A stretch of DNA of 64,000 nt from DAOTWA01 sp963702935 (GTDB lineage Bacteria > Chloroflexota > Anaerolineae > Anaerolineales > Anaerolineaceae): positions 3,906,001 to 3,970,000 of the forward strand of contig OY969772.1 in the NCBI GenBank assembly GCA_963702935.1. The letters run 5' to 3'. This document shows positions 8,092 through 16,432 of this stretch, piece after piece. The first letter of the stretch is position 1, and the number at the start of each line of letters is the position of its first letter. The notes under the pieces are model-generated. The model did not search any database, was not told where the DNA came from, and saw nothing but the letters and a program-made list of their open reading frames with translations. The position numbers were made by a program, and so were the translations under genes.

Positions 8092-9237
8092 TCATTCGCT
8101 CGACAGCGCCTGGGCGTCTAACGGATAGCTGCCATATTTGCGAGCCGCCGCGAACAAGGCGATCACGTTGCGAGCGGGTACGTCGGGTTGGAGATGGTTG
8201 GCCGGAGAAAGCACGTAGCCCCCGCCTTGCGCCAACTGGAGAATGCGGCTCTTTACCTCTTTCTCCACGGTAGCTTCATCCTGTTGGAGGGCGCGCTTAA
8301 TGTCAATCGCGCCCCAAAAGCAGAGTTCTTCCCCATAGAGGGCCTTGATCCTGGCCATGTCCACGCCGGGCATAGGCTCCAGACAGTGGAAGATGTCCAC
8401 GCCCAGGTCGGCCAGGCGGCCCAGAAAGACTTCCATGTTGCCATCCGAATGGAACAGAATCTTGCAATGCGGCGCGGCGGACTTGATCAGCCCGATGATG
8501 CGCTGCCAGGCAGGCGCAAAGAAGCGATCGAACATCTTGGGAGAGATGATGGGCCGCAAGGCGGCGTAATCGTCGCCGGGAAGCTCGAGGATGTCGAGAT
8601 AATCACCGGCTGCGTCGAGAACCAGCTCCAACAGGCGGCAGTGGACGTCTGTGACCTTATCGATCAGCCCCAGGGCGAATTCCGGGTTGGTGCCGAGGTC
8701 GACCAGGAATTGGTCCGTGCGTCGCAAGGAGCAGGAGCGCTCGAAGGGGCCGTAGGAATCGAAGGCGCGCCCGACGACGGCATATTGGGTCTCTTCCTTC
8801 AAGAAGCGCGCTCGCTCCCGTAACTCCTCCCGGCGAAAATACTTCTCGACTTCCGGCCAGGGATAAGCCTCCAGATCGGAGAGAGTGGCCGCGTTGAGAG
8901 GGTGGCTCACGGGCGAAAGGTAGATGCCGCTCTGATCGTAGCGCACCCCCCACGAGTCCACCCCACCGCCTTTGGACGGCCCACCCAGATCGGTGAAGCC
9001 ACAATCGACGTAGCGCACGTCGATGTCCAGAGCGTCCAGGATGCGCTCGTCGTAATAGTTGATGGTGTGCCCCATGCGGCTGCGAAACGGCTCTACCGGG
9101 CCGCCCAGATGAAGCGCGCTCAGAAGCTCGAAGTAAAGCGGGTCGGTGATGCCATAGGCGCTCCCGCCGATGGCAATGGGGACTTTATCCGGTGTGGCGT
9201 GGCTGACAGCCGCGAGGACACGTTCGCGATGATCCAT
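8092..9237 (-). CDS. URO-D family corrinoid methyltransferase (MtaA/CmuA/MtgB-like)
   Basis: 381-residue protein of the uroporphyrinogen decarboxylase superfamily. Together with the corrinoid protein encoded immediately downstream it is expected to move a methyl group to or from a small substrate rather than make haem. Visible landmarks are the N-terminal MDHRERVLAAVSHATPDKVP, the PWPEVEKY segment, ILFHSDGNME (a conserved His region in this group) and FHCLEPMPGVDM. AGGA stands 8 nt before the ATG. The stop overlaps an ATG of the next gene. The methyl donor (glycine betaine, methoxy-aromatics and so on) cannot be told from sequence. Confidence 0.88.
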   Translation of the reverse strand: MDHRERVLAAVSHATPDKVPIAIGGSAYGITDPLYFELLSALHLGGPVEPFRSRMGHTINYYDERILDALDIDVRYVDCGFTDLGGPSKGGGVDSWGVRYDQSGIYLSPVSHPLNAATLSDLEAYPWPEVEKYFRREELRERARFLKEETQYAVVGRAFDSYGPFERSCSLRRTDQFLVDLGTNPEFALGLIDKVTDVHCRLLELVLDAAGDYLDILELPGDDYAALRPIISPKMFDRFFAPAWQRIIGLIKSAAPHCKILFHSDGNMEVFLGRLADLGVDIFHCLEPMPGVDMARIKALYGEELCFWGAIDIKRALQQDEATVEKEVKSRILQLAQGGGYVLSPANHLQPDVPARNVIALFAAARKYGSYPLDAQALSSE

Positions 9238-9286
9238 GATGAATTCCTTTAATGAGGGGAATGAAATGAAATAAGGGACGCCATAG

Positions 9287-10060
9287 CTAAAGCACCGTCC
9301 AGCCGCCGTCCACGGTCAAGACCGCGCCGGTCACGAAGGAAGCCTCGTCTGAAGCCAGGTAGAGCGCCGCGTGGGCGATATCCTGCGGCGCGCCGAAATC
9401 ACCGGTCAGGGGCTGGAGCTGTGAGAGGCGCGAGCGGATGTGCGGGCTGGATTGGGCCCGCTGGCTCATGGCCGTGGCGATCAGCCCCGGGCAGATCACG
9501 TTGGCGCGAATGCCGTCTTTGGCGTAATAAGCCGCGATGGCGCGGGTCAGGCTGATGATGGCCCCTTTGCTGGCGGCGTAGGCGTGCGTGGCGAAATCCT
9601 GGTCGCCTCCCACCAGGCCCAGCACCGACGACAGGTTGATGATCGAGCCGCGGCCGGCCTTGAGCAGGACGGGGAGCACGTATTTGCAGGTCAGGAACTG
9701 GCTCTTGAGGTTGACCGCCATGACTTGCTCCCAGGCTTCCTCGGTGCAATCGGCCACCGGGCCATCGCCCCAACGCCGCCCGCTCACGCCGGCCACGTTG
9801 AAGAGGATGTCCACGCTTCCAAAATGGGCGAGCACTTTCTGAACGGAGAATTGGACCTCCTCCGAGCGAGCCAGGTCTACGGTCAGCGGGAATATCTCTT
9901 CCCCGCGAGCCAGCTCCACCGTTTCAGACAGGCCCTCGGCGGATACGTCCAGGGCGGCCACTTTGGCGCCTTCGGCAGAAAAGGACAAAGCCGTAGCGCG
10001 CCCAATGCCGCTGGCGGCTCCCGTCACGATGGCAATTTTTCGATCCAGGCGCAGGGGCAT
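9287..10060 (-). CDS. Short-chain dehydrogenase/reductase (SDR), classical type
   Basis: NAD(P)-dependent alcohol or sugar dehydrogenase of 257 residues. Cofactor motif TGAASGIG, structural NVAG motif and catalytic YAASK (Tyr-x3-Lys) with an upstream SSVLG serine are all present; the C-terminus ends in the usual LTVDGGW. The acidic LDVS after beta-2 suggests NAD preference. The start at 10060 follows the SIS gene stop (TGA) by one base, with GAGG 6 nt upstream. A longer in-frame ORF to 10099 exists but overlaps the SIS gene and lacks a better SD. Co-transcribed with the SIS protein and probably with the methyltransferase unit below. Confidence 0.9.
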   Translation of the reverse strand: MPLRLDRKIAIVTGAASGIGRATALSFSAEGAKVAALDVSAEGLSETVELARGEEIFPLTVDLARSEEVQFSVQKVLAHFGSVDILFNVAGVSGRRWGDGPVADCTEEAWEQVMAVNLKSQFLTCKYVLPVLLKAGRGSIINLSSVLGLVGGDQDFATHAYAASKGAIISLTRAIAAYYAKDGIRANVICPGLIATAMSQRAQSSPHIRSRLSQLQPLTGDFGAPQDIAHAALYLASDEASFVTGAVLTVDGGWTVL

Positions 10061-10061
10061 C

Positions 10062-10853
10062 TCAATCCTCACAGCCATACACGCGCTGGACGCGGGCACG
10101 ATAATCGTCGTAACAACGCTCGAATTGCTCGGCGCTCTTTTCGGCGCCGATGAAATAGGCGCTGGTGAGGACGATGGGCGGTTGGCCGAGCCGGGTGAGC
10201 TTTTCGGCGACCAGGCATTTCAGCGCGTTGGCTACGGCCGCCCCGCCGATGGTCGAGCCGGGTCGAACCGGATCGGATAGGCCCTCGACGTACACCATGG
10301 CGTCGCCGGCTGGGGTGCAGTTATCGATGACGATATCGGCCACATCCATCAGCTTTTTCCCGGAGCTGTGCAGGGCAGGCGAGGCCAGGCTATGCTCGAC
10401 CGAGACCACGGCGATCACGGGCAATTGGCGCGCTTTGACCTCCAGCGCCATGTCCACGATGACTTCGTTGACGCCGCTATTGGAGAAGATCAGGAAACAA
10501 TCCGGCTCCCTGACCACGAAGTTGCGCAGGATGACCCTGGCGAACCCTTCGATGTGCTCCAGGAACATGGCCTGGCGCTGGCCGTTCGGCCCGACCACCG
10601 GGTTGTGGTACGTGAGAGACAGCTCGACCATGGGGTGGAAACCGGGGAAGCTGCCGTGCCTGGGAAAGACTTCTTCCACCATGATGCGGGAATGGCCCGT
10701 CCCAAACAGGTGGACGAGGCCGCCTTTCGAGATGGCGTTGACACAGACCTCCGCCGCTTTTTCGAGCGGTTCCATCTGGGTCTTGGAGATTTTCTCGATA
10801 ATGGCCGCCGATTTGTCGAGATATGCCAAAGCAGGATTGATTCGAGCGCTCAT
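10062..10853 (-). CDS. SIS-domain sugar isomerase-like protein (UPF0309 type)
   Basis: 263-residue single SIS-domain protein. SIS domains bind phosphosugars. The visible motifs are the loop HLFGTGHSRIMVEEVFPRHG, the SIS serine stretch LIFSNSGVNEV and the C-terminal STIGGAAVANAL. Family members act as phosphosugar isomerases or partner with sugar catabolic enzymes. The start at 10853 has GAGGG about 7 nt upstream; the longer ORF to 10877 would start inside the operator region. The perfect palindrome at 10881-10902 lies just upstream, so this gene heads a transcript probably repressed by the neighbouring GntR protein. Confidence 0.87.
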   Translation of the reverse strand: MSARINPALAYLDKSAAIIEKISKTQMEPLEKAAEVCVNAISKGGLVHLFGTGHSRIMVEEVFPRHGSFPGFHPMVELSLTYHNPVVGPNGQRQAMFLEHIEGFARVILRNFVVREPDCFLIFSNSGVNEVIVDMALEVKARQLPVIAVVSVEHSLASPALHSSGKKLMDVADIVIDNCTPAGDAMVYVEGLSDPVRPGSTIGGAAVANALKCLVAEKLTRLGQPPIVLTSAYFIGAEKSAEQFERCYDDYRARVQRVYGCED

Positions 10854-10880
10854 AGCCACCCTCTTTCCAAGGGACAAAAC

Positions 10881-10902
10881 CTTGTAATGTTGTCATTACA
10901 AG
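10881..10902. promoter_or_regulatory. Palindromic GntR-type operator (copy 1)
   Basis: Perfect inverted repeat CTTGTAATG - TTGT - CATTACAAG lying 28 bp upstream of the SIS gene start and just downstream of the GntR gene. The same element, differing at one of the shared 22 positions, recurs at 21507-21530. The symmetric form with TTGTAAT half-sites fits HutC/GntR operators. Probably bound by the product of the gene at 10948-11715; this is inferred from proximity. Confidence 0.75.
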
Positions 10903-10947
10903 CTAATTCACGAAAAACGCCAGAAGAACGCTCTGGCTAAATCCATC

Positions 10948-11715
10948 TCAGTGCGGAATGACGTTGATCACGACCTCAGCTACGTCGCTACGCTGATAGA
11001 CCAGGCCGTGCTCTACGGCATCTCCGTTCTTATCGTACATGGTGCTGTGCGTGATCAGAATGGGCGCATTCGGCTTGATCTCGAGCAGCCGGGCCCATTC
11101 CGGGGGGCAGGAACCGGCGCCTACCAGGCGAACGCCGCGCTCGAATTGCACGTTGTACTTACTCTTGAGAATAGAATAGAGCGAATTGTTCGCAAAATCT
11201 TCATTTTCCAGTGCCGGGAACAGGCGCGCCGGCATATAGTTGGTGACGATATCGAAGGGCTTGCCGTCGATGAAGCGCAAGCGGATCAATTTGACGACGT
11301 TTTCTCCCTCAGACAAGCGCAATTCTTGCAGGATATTCTCCTCTGCCAGGATCACGCTCACTTCCAGGACGCGCATGCTGACTTTAAAACCGCGTTCGGT
11401 CATATCCGCGTATAGACCGCCGCTCTGCTGCACCCAGGTCGAGCGCAGCTTCTTGGGAGAGACGAAGGTGCCCTTGCCCTGGACGGTGTAGATCAGCCCT
11501 TCCTGGGACAGATCATTGAGGGCCTTGCGCACGGTGGTGCGGCTGATTTCAAATTCCTGGCACAATTCGGCTTCAGAAGGGATGGGGTCGCCGGCTTGAA
11601 GCTCGCCGATCTTCTCGCGCAGAACGCGTTTCAAGCGGTAATACTTCGGCGCGTAGGGCTCGTCCTGGCCCACACTGGAGTGAAACGAATTGAACGATCT
11701 CAGGTCTGAAGCCAT
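10948..11715 (-). CDS. GntR family transcriptional regulator, HutC/UTRA subfamily
   Basis: 255-residue repressor. The N-terminal winged helix (about residues 22-90) has the GntR signature DPIPSEAELCQEFEISRTTVRKAL, and the C-terminal UTRA ligand domain has LRLSEGENVVKLIRLRF and the final LVYQRSDVAEV. It sits at the 3' end of the long sugar operon (24 bp after the ROK kinase stop) and directly before the operator that precedes the SIS gene. It probably senses a phosphosugar and controls both the importer operon and the SIS/SDR operon. Confidence 0.92.
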   Translation of the reverse strand: MASDLRSFNSFHSSVGQDEPYAPKYYRLKRVLREKIGELQAGDPIPSEAELCQEFEISRTTVRKALNDLSQEGLIYTVQGKGTFVSPKKLRSTWVQQSGGLYADMTERGFKVSMRVLEVSVILAEENILQELRLSEGENVVKLIRLRFIDGKPFDIVTNYMPARLFPALENEDFANNSLYSILKSKYNVQFERGVRLVGAGSCPPEWARLLEIKPNAPILITHSTMYDKNGDAVEHGLVYQRSDVAEVVINVIPH

Positions 11716-11739
11716 AGGTTATTCCAGCTCAAAATAGAG

Positions 11740-12720
11740 TTATTGATTCCTCTCCAGTAAGCTTTGACACGCCCATAAAGCTACCCCTAAAACCCCGGCA
11801 TTCGGTCCCAGGCTGGCAATGCACACTTCAACCTGATCGAGGGGGACTACCTTCACGCGCTCATGAACCGTCTTGCGAATCGGATCGAGCAACAGGTCGC
11901 CGGCCGCCGCTACCCCTCCGGCCAGCACCACTTTGCGGGGGCCAATGGATACCAATACGTTGGCGATGGCGACCCCCAGGTAGCCACCCACCTGCGCGTA
12001 AATCTCGTTGGCCACGCGATCCCCTTGCCTGGCAGCCTGGCAGATCACTTCGGGCGTGATGCGATTCAGGTCGTAGTCCACCAGCTTGCCCAGGGTGGTG
12101 GTGCGCCCTTGCATGACGGCCTTCACGCCCAGGGCGGCGATGGCCGGGCCGGAAGCAAAGGCTTCGAGACAACCGCGGTTGCCGCAGCCGCACACCGGCC
12201 CGTGGGCGTCGATGGTCTGATGGCCCAATTCTCCGCCCGTGCCGCCGATGCCGAGGTACAGCCTGCCATTTACGACCAAACCGCCGCCCACGCCGGTGCC
12301 CAGGGTGAAGCAGGCCATGGTGTCGACGCCCCGGCCCGCGCCGAACTTCCACTCTCCATAGGTGATGGCGCGCGCATCGTTCAGCAGAAAGACGGGCAAG
12401 CCGGTTCTTTGGGCAATTGTAGCCTGTAAGGGCACTTTCGGCCAGGTACCGGGCAGGTTGGGAAGGAACAGCACCAGGCCCCTTTCCAAATCCAACACAC
12501 CTGGCACCCCAATGCCGACTCCTTTGACCTGGGATGGATCCTGGCCGCCGGCAGTCATGGTGTCCAGGATCAGATCGGCCATGCGCTGCATAACGGCAGC
12601 GTGCCCCTCCCGCGCCAGGGTGGGGACGGAGCGGTGCTCCAAAACTAACCCCTCGTCCAGATCCACCAATCCGGCGCGCAGGTTCGTGCCACCCAGGTCT
12701 ACGCCAACGAACAATTCCAT
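11740..12720 (-). CDS. ROK family sugar kinase
   Basis: 326-residue cytoplasmic sugar kinase (glucokinase/N-acetylhexosamine kinase class). The N-terminal phosphate loop is VDLGGTNLRAGL; the catalytic Asp lies in LLNDARAITYGEW; the ROK zinc site is GHQTIDAHGPVCGCGNRGC (His plus CxCGxxGC) followed by LEAFASG. GAGG lies 5 nt upstream of the ATG. It follows the IolE-like gene by 10 bp in the same operon. Substrate unknown; GELGH and the zinc site are general to the family. A longer reading frame towards 13017 is a shadow of the neighbouring gene. Confidence 0.93.
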   Translation of the reverse strand: MELFVGVDLGGTNLRAGLVDLDEGLVLEHRSVPTLAREGHAAVMQRMADLILDTMTAGGQDPSQVKGVGIGVPGVLDLERGLVLFLPNLPGTWPKVPLQATIAQRTGLPVFLLNDARAITYGEWKFGAGRGVDTMACFTLGTGVGGGLVVNGRLYLGIGGTGGELGHQTIDAHGPVCGCGNRGCLEAFASGPAIAALGVKAVMQGRTTTLGKLVDYDLNRITPEVICQAARQGDRVANEIYAQVGGYLGVAIANVLVSIGPRKVVLAGGVAAAGDLLLDPIRKTVHERVKVVPLDQVEVCIASLGPNAGVLGVALWACQSLLERNQ

Positions 12721-12730
12721 CTCGCCTCGT

Positions 12731-13645
12731 TTATTGGATGTAGGGGCGCAAGACGTCCCGCGCCAGCAAGAAGCCGCGCTTGACCAGGTCTTCGGTCTTT
12801 TCGAAGGCGCGATCTTCGTGCTCGATGCTGACCACGTAATCGTAGCCCACGCGGTAGAGGGCGCTGAAGAAACGGGGCCAGTCCATATCGCCGAGGCCGG
12901 GCAGACGCGGCACCTGCCAGCCCATGCCTTGCGAGAGCACGCCATTCTGATACAGCCCTTCGCGGTCGATCTGGAGGTCCTTGGCGTGCACGTGGAAGAT
13001 GCGATCCTTGAACTCATACACTACGCGCTCGTAATCGATCATCTGCAAGACCAGGTGGGAGGGATCCAGGTTCAGGCCAAAATTGTCGTCCGGGATGATC
13101 TCCCACATCTTCTTCCAAATGGCGGGCGTGCTGGCCAGGTTATTGCCGCCGGGCCACTCGTCGTAGGAGAAGAGCATGGGGCAGTTCTCGATGGCGATTT
13201 TCACGCCGCGCTCGGCGGCGAACTTGACGATGGGCGGCCAGACGCGGGCATATTCTTCGAGGTTTTGGGGCACGGTCTTGTCTTTATCCTTGCCGATGAA
13301 GGTGCCCACCACGGGCACTTCCAGCAAGGCGGCGGCCTCGATGACCTTTTTGAGGTGGTCAATGACCTGGGCGCGGTGCTCGGGGTCGGGGTGGAGCGGA
13401 TTGGGATAATAGCCCAGGGAAGAGATGCCCAGGCCCTTGCCCTGCAACAGGGCGCGGATTTGCCCGGCCCCGGCTTTGTCCAGGGAGGCGACGTCGATGT
13501 GCGTGACGCCGGCGTAACGGCGGTTGGCCTTTTCGTGCGGCCAACAAGCGATCTCGAGCATCTCGAAGCCGTTAGCGGCGGCGAATTCCGCACACTGTTC
13601 CAAAGACCATTGGGGAAACGGAGCGCTGAAAAGTCCGAGTTTCAT
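12731..13645 (-). CDS. Sugar phosphate isomerase/epimerase (IolE/xylose isomerase-like TIM barrel)
   Basis: 304-residue AP_endonuc_2 family TIM barrel, a family including inosose dehydratase, hydroxypyruvate isomerase and ketose 3-epimerases. Recognisable are the start MKLGLFSAPFPQWSLEQ, ALLEVPVVGTFIG, a metal-binding GVKIAIENCP Glu, NFGLNLDPSHL Asp-His, HVHAKD and the final VSIEHED Glu, so the E-D-H-E metal set looks complete. GAGGAAAAG precedes the ATG at 13645. With two Gfo/Idh/MocA oxidoreductases in the same operon, oxidation followed by isomerisation or dehydration of a cyclic polyol or aldose is likely. Confidence 0.88.
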   Translation of the reverse strand: MKLGLFSAPFPQWSLEQCAEFAAANGFEMLEIACWPHEKANRRYAGVTHIDVASLDKAGAGQIRALLQGKGLGISSLGYYPNPLHPDPEHRAQVIDHLKKVIEAAALLEVPVVGTFIGKDKDKTVPQNLEEYARVWPPIVKFAAERGVKIAIENCPMLFSYDEWPGGNNLASTPAIWKKMWEIIPDDNFGLNLDPSHLVLQMIDYERVVYEFKDRIFHVHAKDLQIDREGLYQNGVLSQGMGWQVPRLPGLGDMDWPRFFSALYRVGYDYVVSIEHEDRAFEKTEDLVKRGFLLARDVLRPYIQ

Positions 13646-13661
13646 GATCTTTTCCTCTTCT

Positions 13662-14363
13662 CTATTTGCCGTGGAGCTTCTCGAAATCATCCAGAATGGT
13701 GGCCGTGGCAGTGGCGCCGCAGCGAGTGATGCCGGCGTCGATCAGCTCCAGGATGGCGGGCAAGGTGCGCACACCGTGGGCAGCCTTGATCTGAATATGC
13801 GGGCTGACCGAGCGGCGCATGAGCTTTACGTCCTCTACCTTGGCCCCGGTGGGCGCAAATCCGGTGGAGGTTTTTACGAAATCGGCCCCGGCTCTTTCGG
13901 CGAGCTTGCAGGCGACCACCTTTTGATCGTCGGTCAGATAGGCGTTCTCGAGGATGACCTTGACCAGGGCTTTCCCGGCAGCCGTCTCGACGATAGCATG
14001 GATCTCTTCCTGGACGTAGTCGAATTTCCCGGAGCGCAGCGCGCCGATATTGATGACCATGTCCAATTCGACGGCGCCGTCGGCCAGGGCCTGTTTGGCC
14101 TCGGCTATCTTGACGGCCGTGGTCGAGTTGCCGTGCGGGAAGCCCACCACCGTCCCGACGGCCACGTCCGAGCCGGCCAGCAACCGGACGGCCAGGCTCA
14201 CATCGCAGGGCTTGACGCACACGGAAGCCACGCCATATTTTTGGGCCAGCTCGCAGCCGGCGATCACATCGGCCTCGGTCAGCTCCGGCTTAAGCAAGGA
14301 GTGGTCGATGACCTTGGCCAGTTGTTGGTACGTGATGGTCTTGCTAGATAAAGCGTTTGCCAT
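13662..14363 (-). CDS. deoC: Deoxyribose-phosphate aldolase
   Basis: 233-residue class I aldolase converting 2-deoxyribose-5-phosphate to glyceraldehyde-3-phosphate and acetaldehyde, or a related 2-deoxy sugar phosphate in this context. The catalytic set is visible: Asp101 in VELDMVIN, Schiff-base Lys164 in DFVKTSTGF and Lys193 in QIKAAHGVRT. AAGGA precedes the ATG at 14363, which overlaps nothing and follows the Gfo gene by 2 bp. The longer ORF to 14531 is an upstream extension through the Gfo gene. Its place in a carbohydrate operon without nucleoside phosphorylases suggests the substrate comes from the imported sugar rather than DNA. Confidence 0.94.
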   Translation of the reverse strand: MANALSSKTITYQQLAKVIDHSLLKPELTEADVIAGCELAQKYGVASVCVKPCDVSLAVRLLAGSDVAVGTVVGFPHGNSTTAVKIAEAKQALADGAVELDMVINIGALRSGKFDYVQEEIHAIVETAAGKALVKVILENAYLTDDQKVVACKLAERAGADFVKTSTGFAPTGAKVEDVKLMRRSVSPHIQIKAAHGVRTLPAILELIDAGITRCGATATATILDDFEKLHGK

Positions 14364-14365
14364 AT

Positions 14366-15448
14366 TTATCCTTTTTTCCAGAGATCGATAGGCTTGCGGA
14401 CGGTGGGAGGCGTGTAAGGCCAGGCCACCTTGCGCCCTTCGCCTGCCGATTGATAGGCGGCGTAGATGATCTTCAACACTTCGCGACCGTCTTCGCCGGT
14501 CTCCACGGGCGTTTCTTTGCCCAGGACGCAATTGACGAAGTGCTGCATCTCCTGCGGGAAACCGTAATTCCAGGTTTCTTCGAACATCGTGAAAGTATAC
14601 CCCTTGGTGGTTCCGGCCTTCTCCACGGCGTAGCCGTAGCCTTCCTCGCTGAAGGTCAACAAGGAGCTGCCGCGCAGCAGGTCGGCGCGCGTGTGGCCCT
14701 TATCGCCGTAAATCTCAGCGCGATCATCCACGCCGCCGCCCTTGGCCCACGAGTCCTCGATCATGGCGACCTTGTTGTCTTCGTACTCGATGATGCAGAA
14801 GGAATGGTCTTCTCCCTGGGTGCGGTCTTTGTGCACGAAGGTGTCCATGTAAGCCGTGACGCTCTTGACCTGTGGCTTGCCCAATACCCAACGGGTATAT
14901 TCAATGGAATGGCAGCCCATGTCGAGCATCACGCCTCCGCCGGAGCGATTCACGTCCCAGAACCAGGGCATGTGCGGCCCGCTGTGCTCTTCGGATTGTT
15001 TGACCAGGAACGGCTTTCCCACGGCCCCCTCGTCTACCAGCGTCTTGGCGCGCACGTATTTGGGCGCGAAGAGCAGCTCCTCGGCGTACAGCAAAAGCAC
15101 CCCATGCTGCCGGCAGGCGGCGATCATCTGATCGGCTTCGGCCAGAGTGACGCACAGGGGCTTCTCGCAAATGACGTGCTTGCCGGCCGCAGCGCTGGCC
15201 AGGGTAATCTCGCAGTGCAAATCATTGGGCACGCCAATGCTGATCACATCCAGGTCTGGCATCTCCAGCATTTTGCGATAGTCGTCGAAGGCGTAAGGAA
15301 TGCCGCGTTCTTTGGCGAATTTATCGGCGTTGTGGGGCGAGGCGACGGCGACGACCTCGGCGTCTTTCACGAAGTGCTTGAGGGCATAGGCGTGCAGATC
15401 GCCCACAAAGCCCGAACCCACCAGACCGACTTTGACAATTTTACTCAT
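14366..15448 (-). CDS. Gfo/Idh/MocA family oxidoreductase (first copy)
   Basis: 360-residue NAD(P)-dependent sugar or inositol dehydrogenase. The Rossmann fold starts KVGLVGSGFVGDLHA, the family lysine signature is ICEKPL, and the substrate-side helix has GGVMLDMGCHSIEYTRW with the conserved Asp/His. AAGGGGAAACC precedes the ATG. Encoded between the permease and aldolase genes of the same operon. It shares its layout (EKPLC, GGGVMLDMGCH) with the second copy at 20249-21442, so the two are paralogues probably acting on successive or epimeric intermediates. Confidence 0.92.
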   Translation of the reverse strand: MSKIVKVGLVGSGFVGDLHAYALKHFVKDAEVVAVASPHNADKFAKERGIPYAFDDYRKMLEMPDLDVISIGVPNDLHCEITLASAAAGKHVICEKPLCVTLAEADQMIAACRQHGVLLLYAEELLFAPKYVRAKTLVDEGAVGKPFLVKQSEEHSGPHMPWFWDVNRSGGGVMLDMGCHSIEYTRWVLGKPQVKSVTAYMDTFVHKDRTQGEDHSFCIIEYEDNKVAMIEDSWAKGGGVDDRAEIYGDKGHTRADLLRGSSLLTFSEEGYGYAVEKAGTTKGYTFTMFEETWNYGFPQEMQHFVNCVLGKETPVETGEDGREVLKIIYAAYQSAGEGRKVAWPYTPPTVRKPIDLWKKG

Positions 15449-15469
15449 GGTTTCCCCTTTCTATCGTTT

Positions 15470-16432
15470 TTATTGCCTGAACCCGCGCTGGCGGCCATAA
15501 ATGGAGATCAGCACCAGCAGCGTGCCGCCCAGCACCATACGCCGCACCGAATCGGGCATTTGCATGGTGGTCAGCAGGCTGGTAATCAGAGTCAGCACCA
15601 GGGCCCCGGCCATGGTGCCAAAGTAGCTTCCCTTTCCACCCGACAACAGGGTGCCCCCGACGGCCACGGCCGCGATGGAGGGGAACACGTAAGGATCGCC
15701 GAGCTTGATGAAGACTACCCCGGTGTTGCCCACCACCAGGAAGCCTCCCAGACCGGCCAACAAGCCGGCCAGGGCATAGGTGAACAGGACCATGCCGGTC
15801 ACGTTTACGCCCGACAAGCGGGCGGTGATGCGATTGGTGCCGATGGCGAACAACTGCTTCCCATAGACGGTGCGCTCCAGAAGCAGCCACATCAGGAAAC
15901 CAAACACGATCCAGATGATGATGGCCCCCGGAATGCCCAGGAAGAGGGGCCGGGCGATGATGCGGGTCATCAGCGGCGACACGGCGCCTACCACGTTGCC
16001 GTGATTGACCACGAGGATCAGGCCGGTGATGACCCCTGACATGCTCAGCGTCATCACCAGCGGCGAAATTCTCAAGAAGGCGATGCCCACCCCATTCAGG
16101 AAGCCGATGGCCAGGCCCACGATCAACGCCACCAGCAGGGCGGGCAAGACCATCGAATCCTGCTTGTTGACGATCACGTAGACCAGGATAGCGGTGAGGG
16201 TAACGATGGCTCCCAGGGAAAGATCGATGCCTTCGCCGCCGCTGATGACGACCAGAGTCTGGCCGGCAGCGATGATGCCAAGAAAGACCGAAAGACGAGC
16301 GATGTTGGAGGCTACGGCCAGGGCAACCGACGCATTGCTGCCAAACCCATTGGGGAGCAAGCCACTCAAAAGGAAGAGCACGATGGCCAGGAGAACGGCT
16401 GCGACGGGCGGGGAAATGCTAATCCTTTTCAT
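15470..16432 (-). CDS. Ribose-type sugar ABC transporter permease (distal copy)
   Basis: 320-residue integral membrane permease of the RbsC/XylH/YtfT family with about eight to ten hydrophobic helices. Typical motifs are GIIAAGQTLVVISGGEGIDLSLGA and, near the end, VAVGGTLLSGGKGSYFGTMAGAL, which contacts the ATPase. The start ATG at 16432 overlaps the stop of the upstream permease gene (ATGA). Two non-identical permeases in tandem imply a heterodimeric channel, as in YtfT-YjfF. Confidence 0.91.
   Translation of the reverse strand: MKRISISPPVAAVLLAIVLFLLSGLLPNGFGSNASVALAVASNIARLSVFLGIIAAGQTLVVISGGEGIDLSLGAIVTLTAILVYVIVNKQDSMVLPALLVALIVGLAIGFLNGVGIAFLRISPLVMTLSMSGVITGLILVVNHGNVVGAVSPLMTRIIARPLFLGIPGAIIIWIVFGFLMWLLLERTVYGKQLFAIGTNRITARLSGVNVTGMVLFTYALAGLLAGLGGFLVVGNTGVVFIKLGDPYVFPSIAAVAVGGTLLSGGKGSYFGTMAGALVLTLITSLLTTMQMPDSVRRMVLGGTLLVLISIYGRQRGFRQ

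Noticed and set aside
14357..16039. 560-codon + strand frame across the dehydrogenase and permease genes
   Set aside because: Antisense shadow rich in His/Gln/Asp; both minus-strand genes have strong family motifs.
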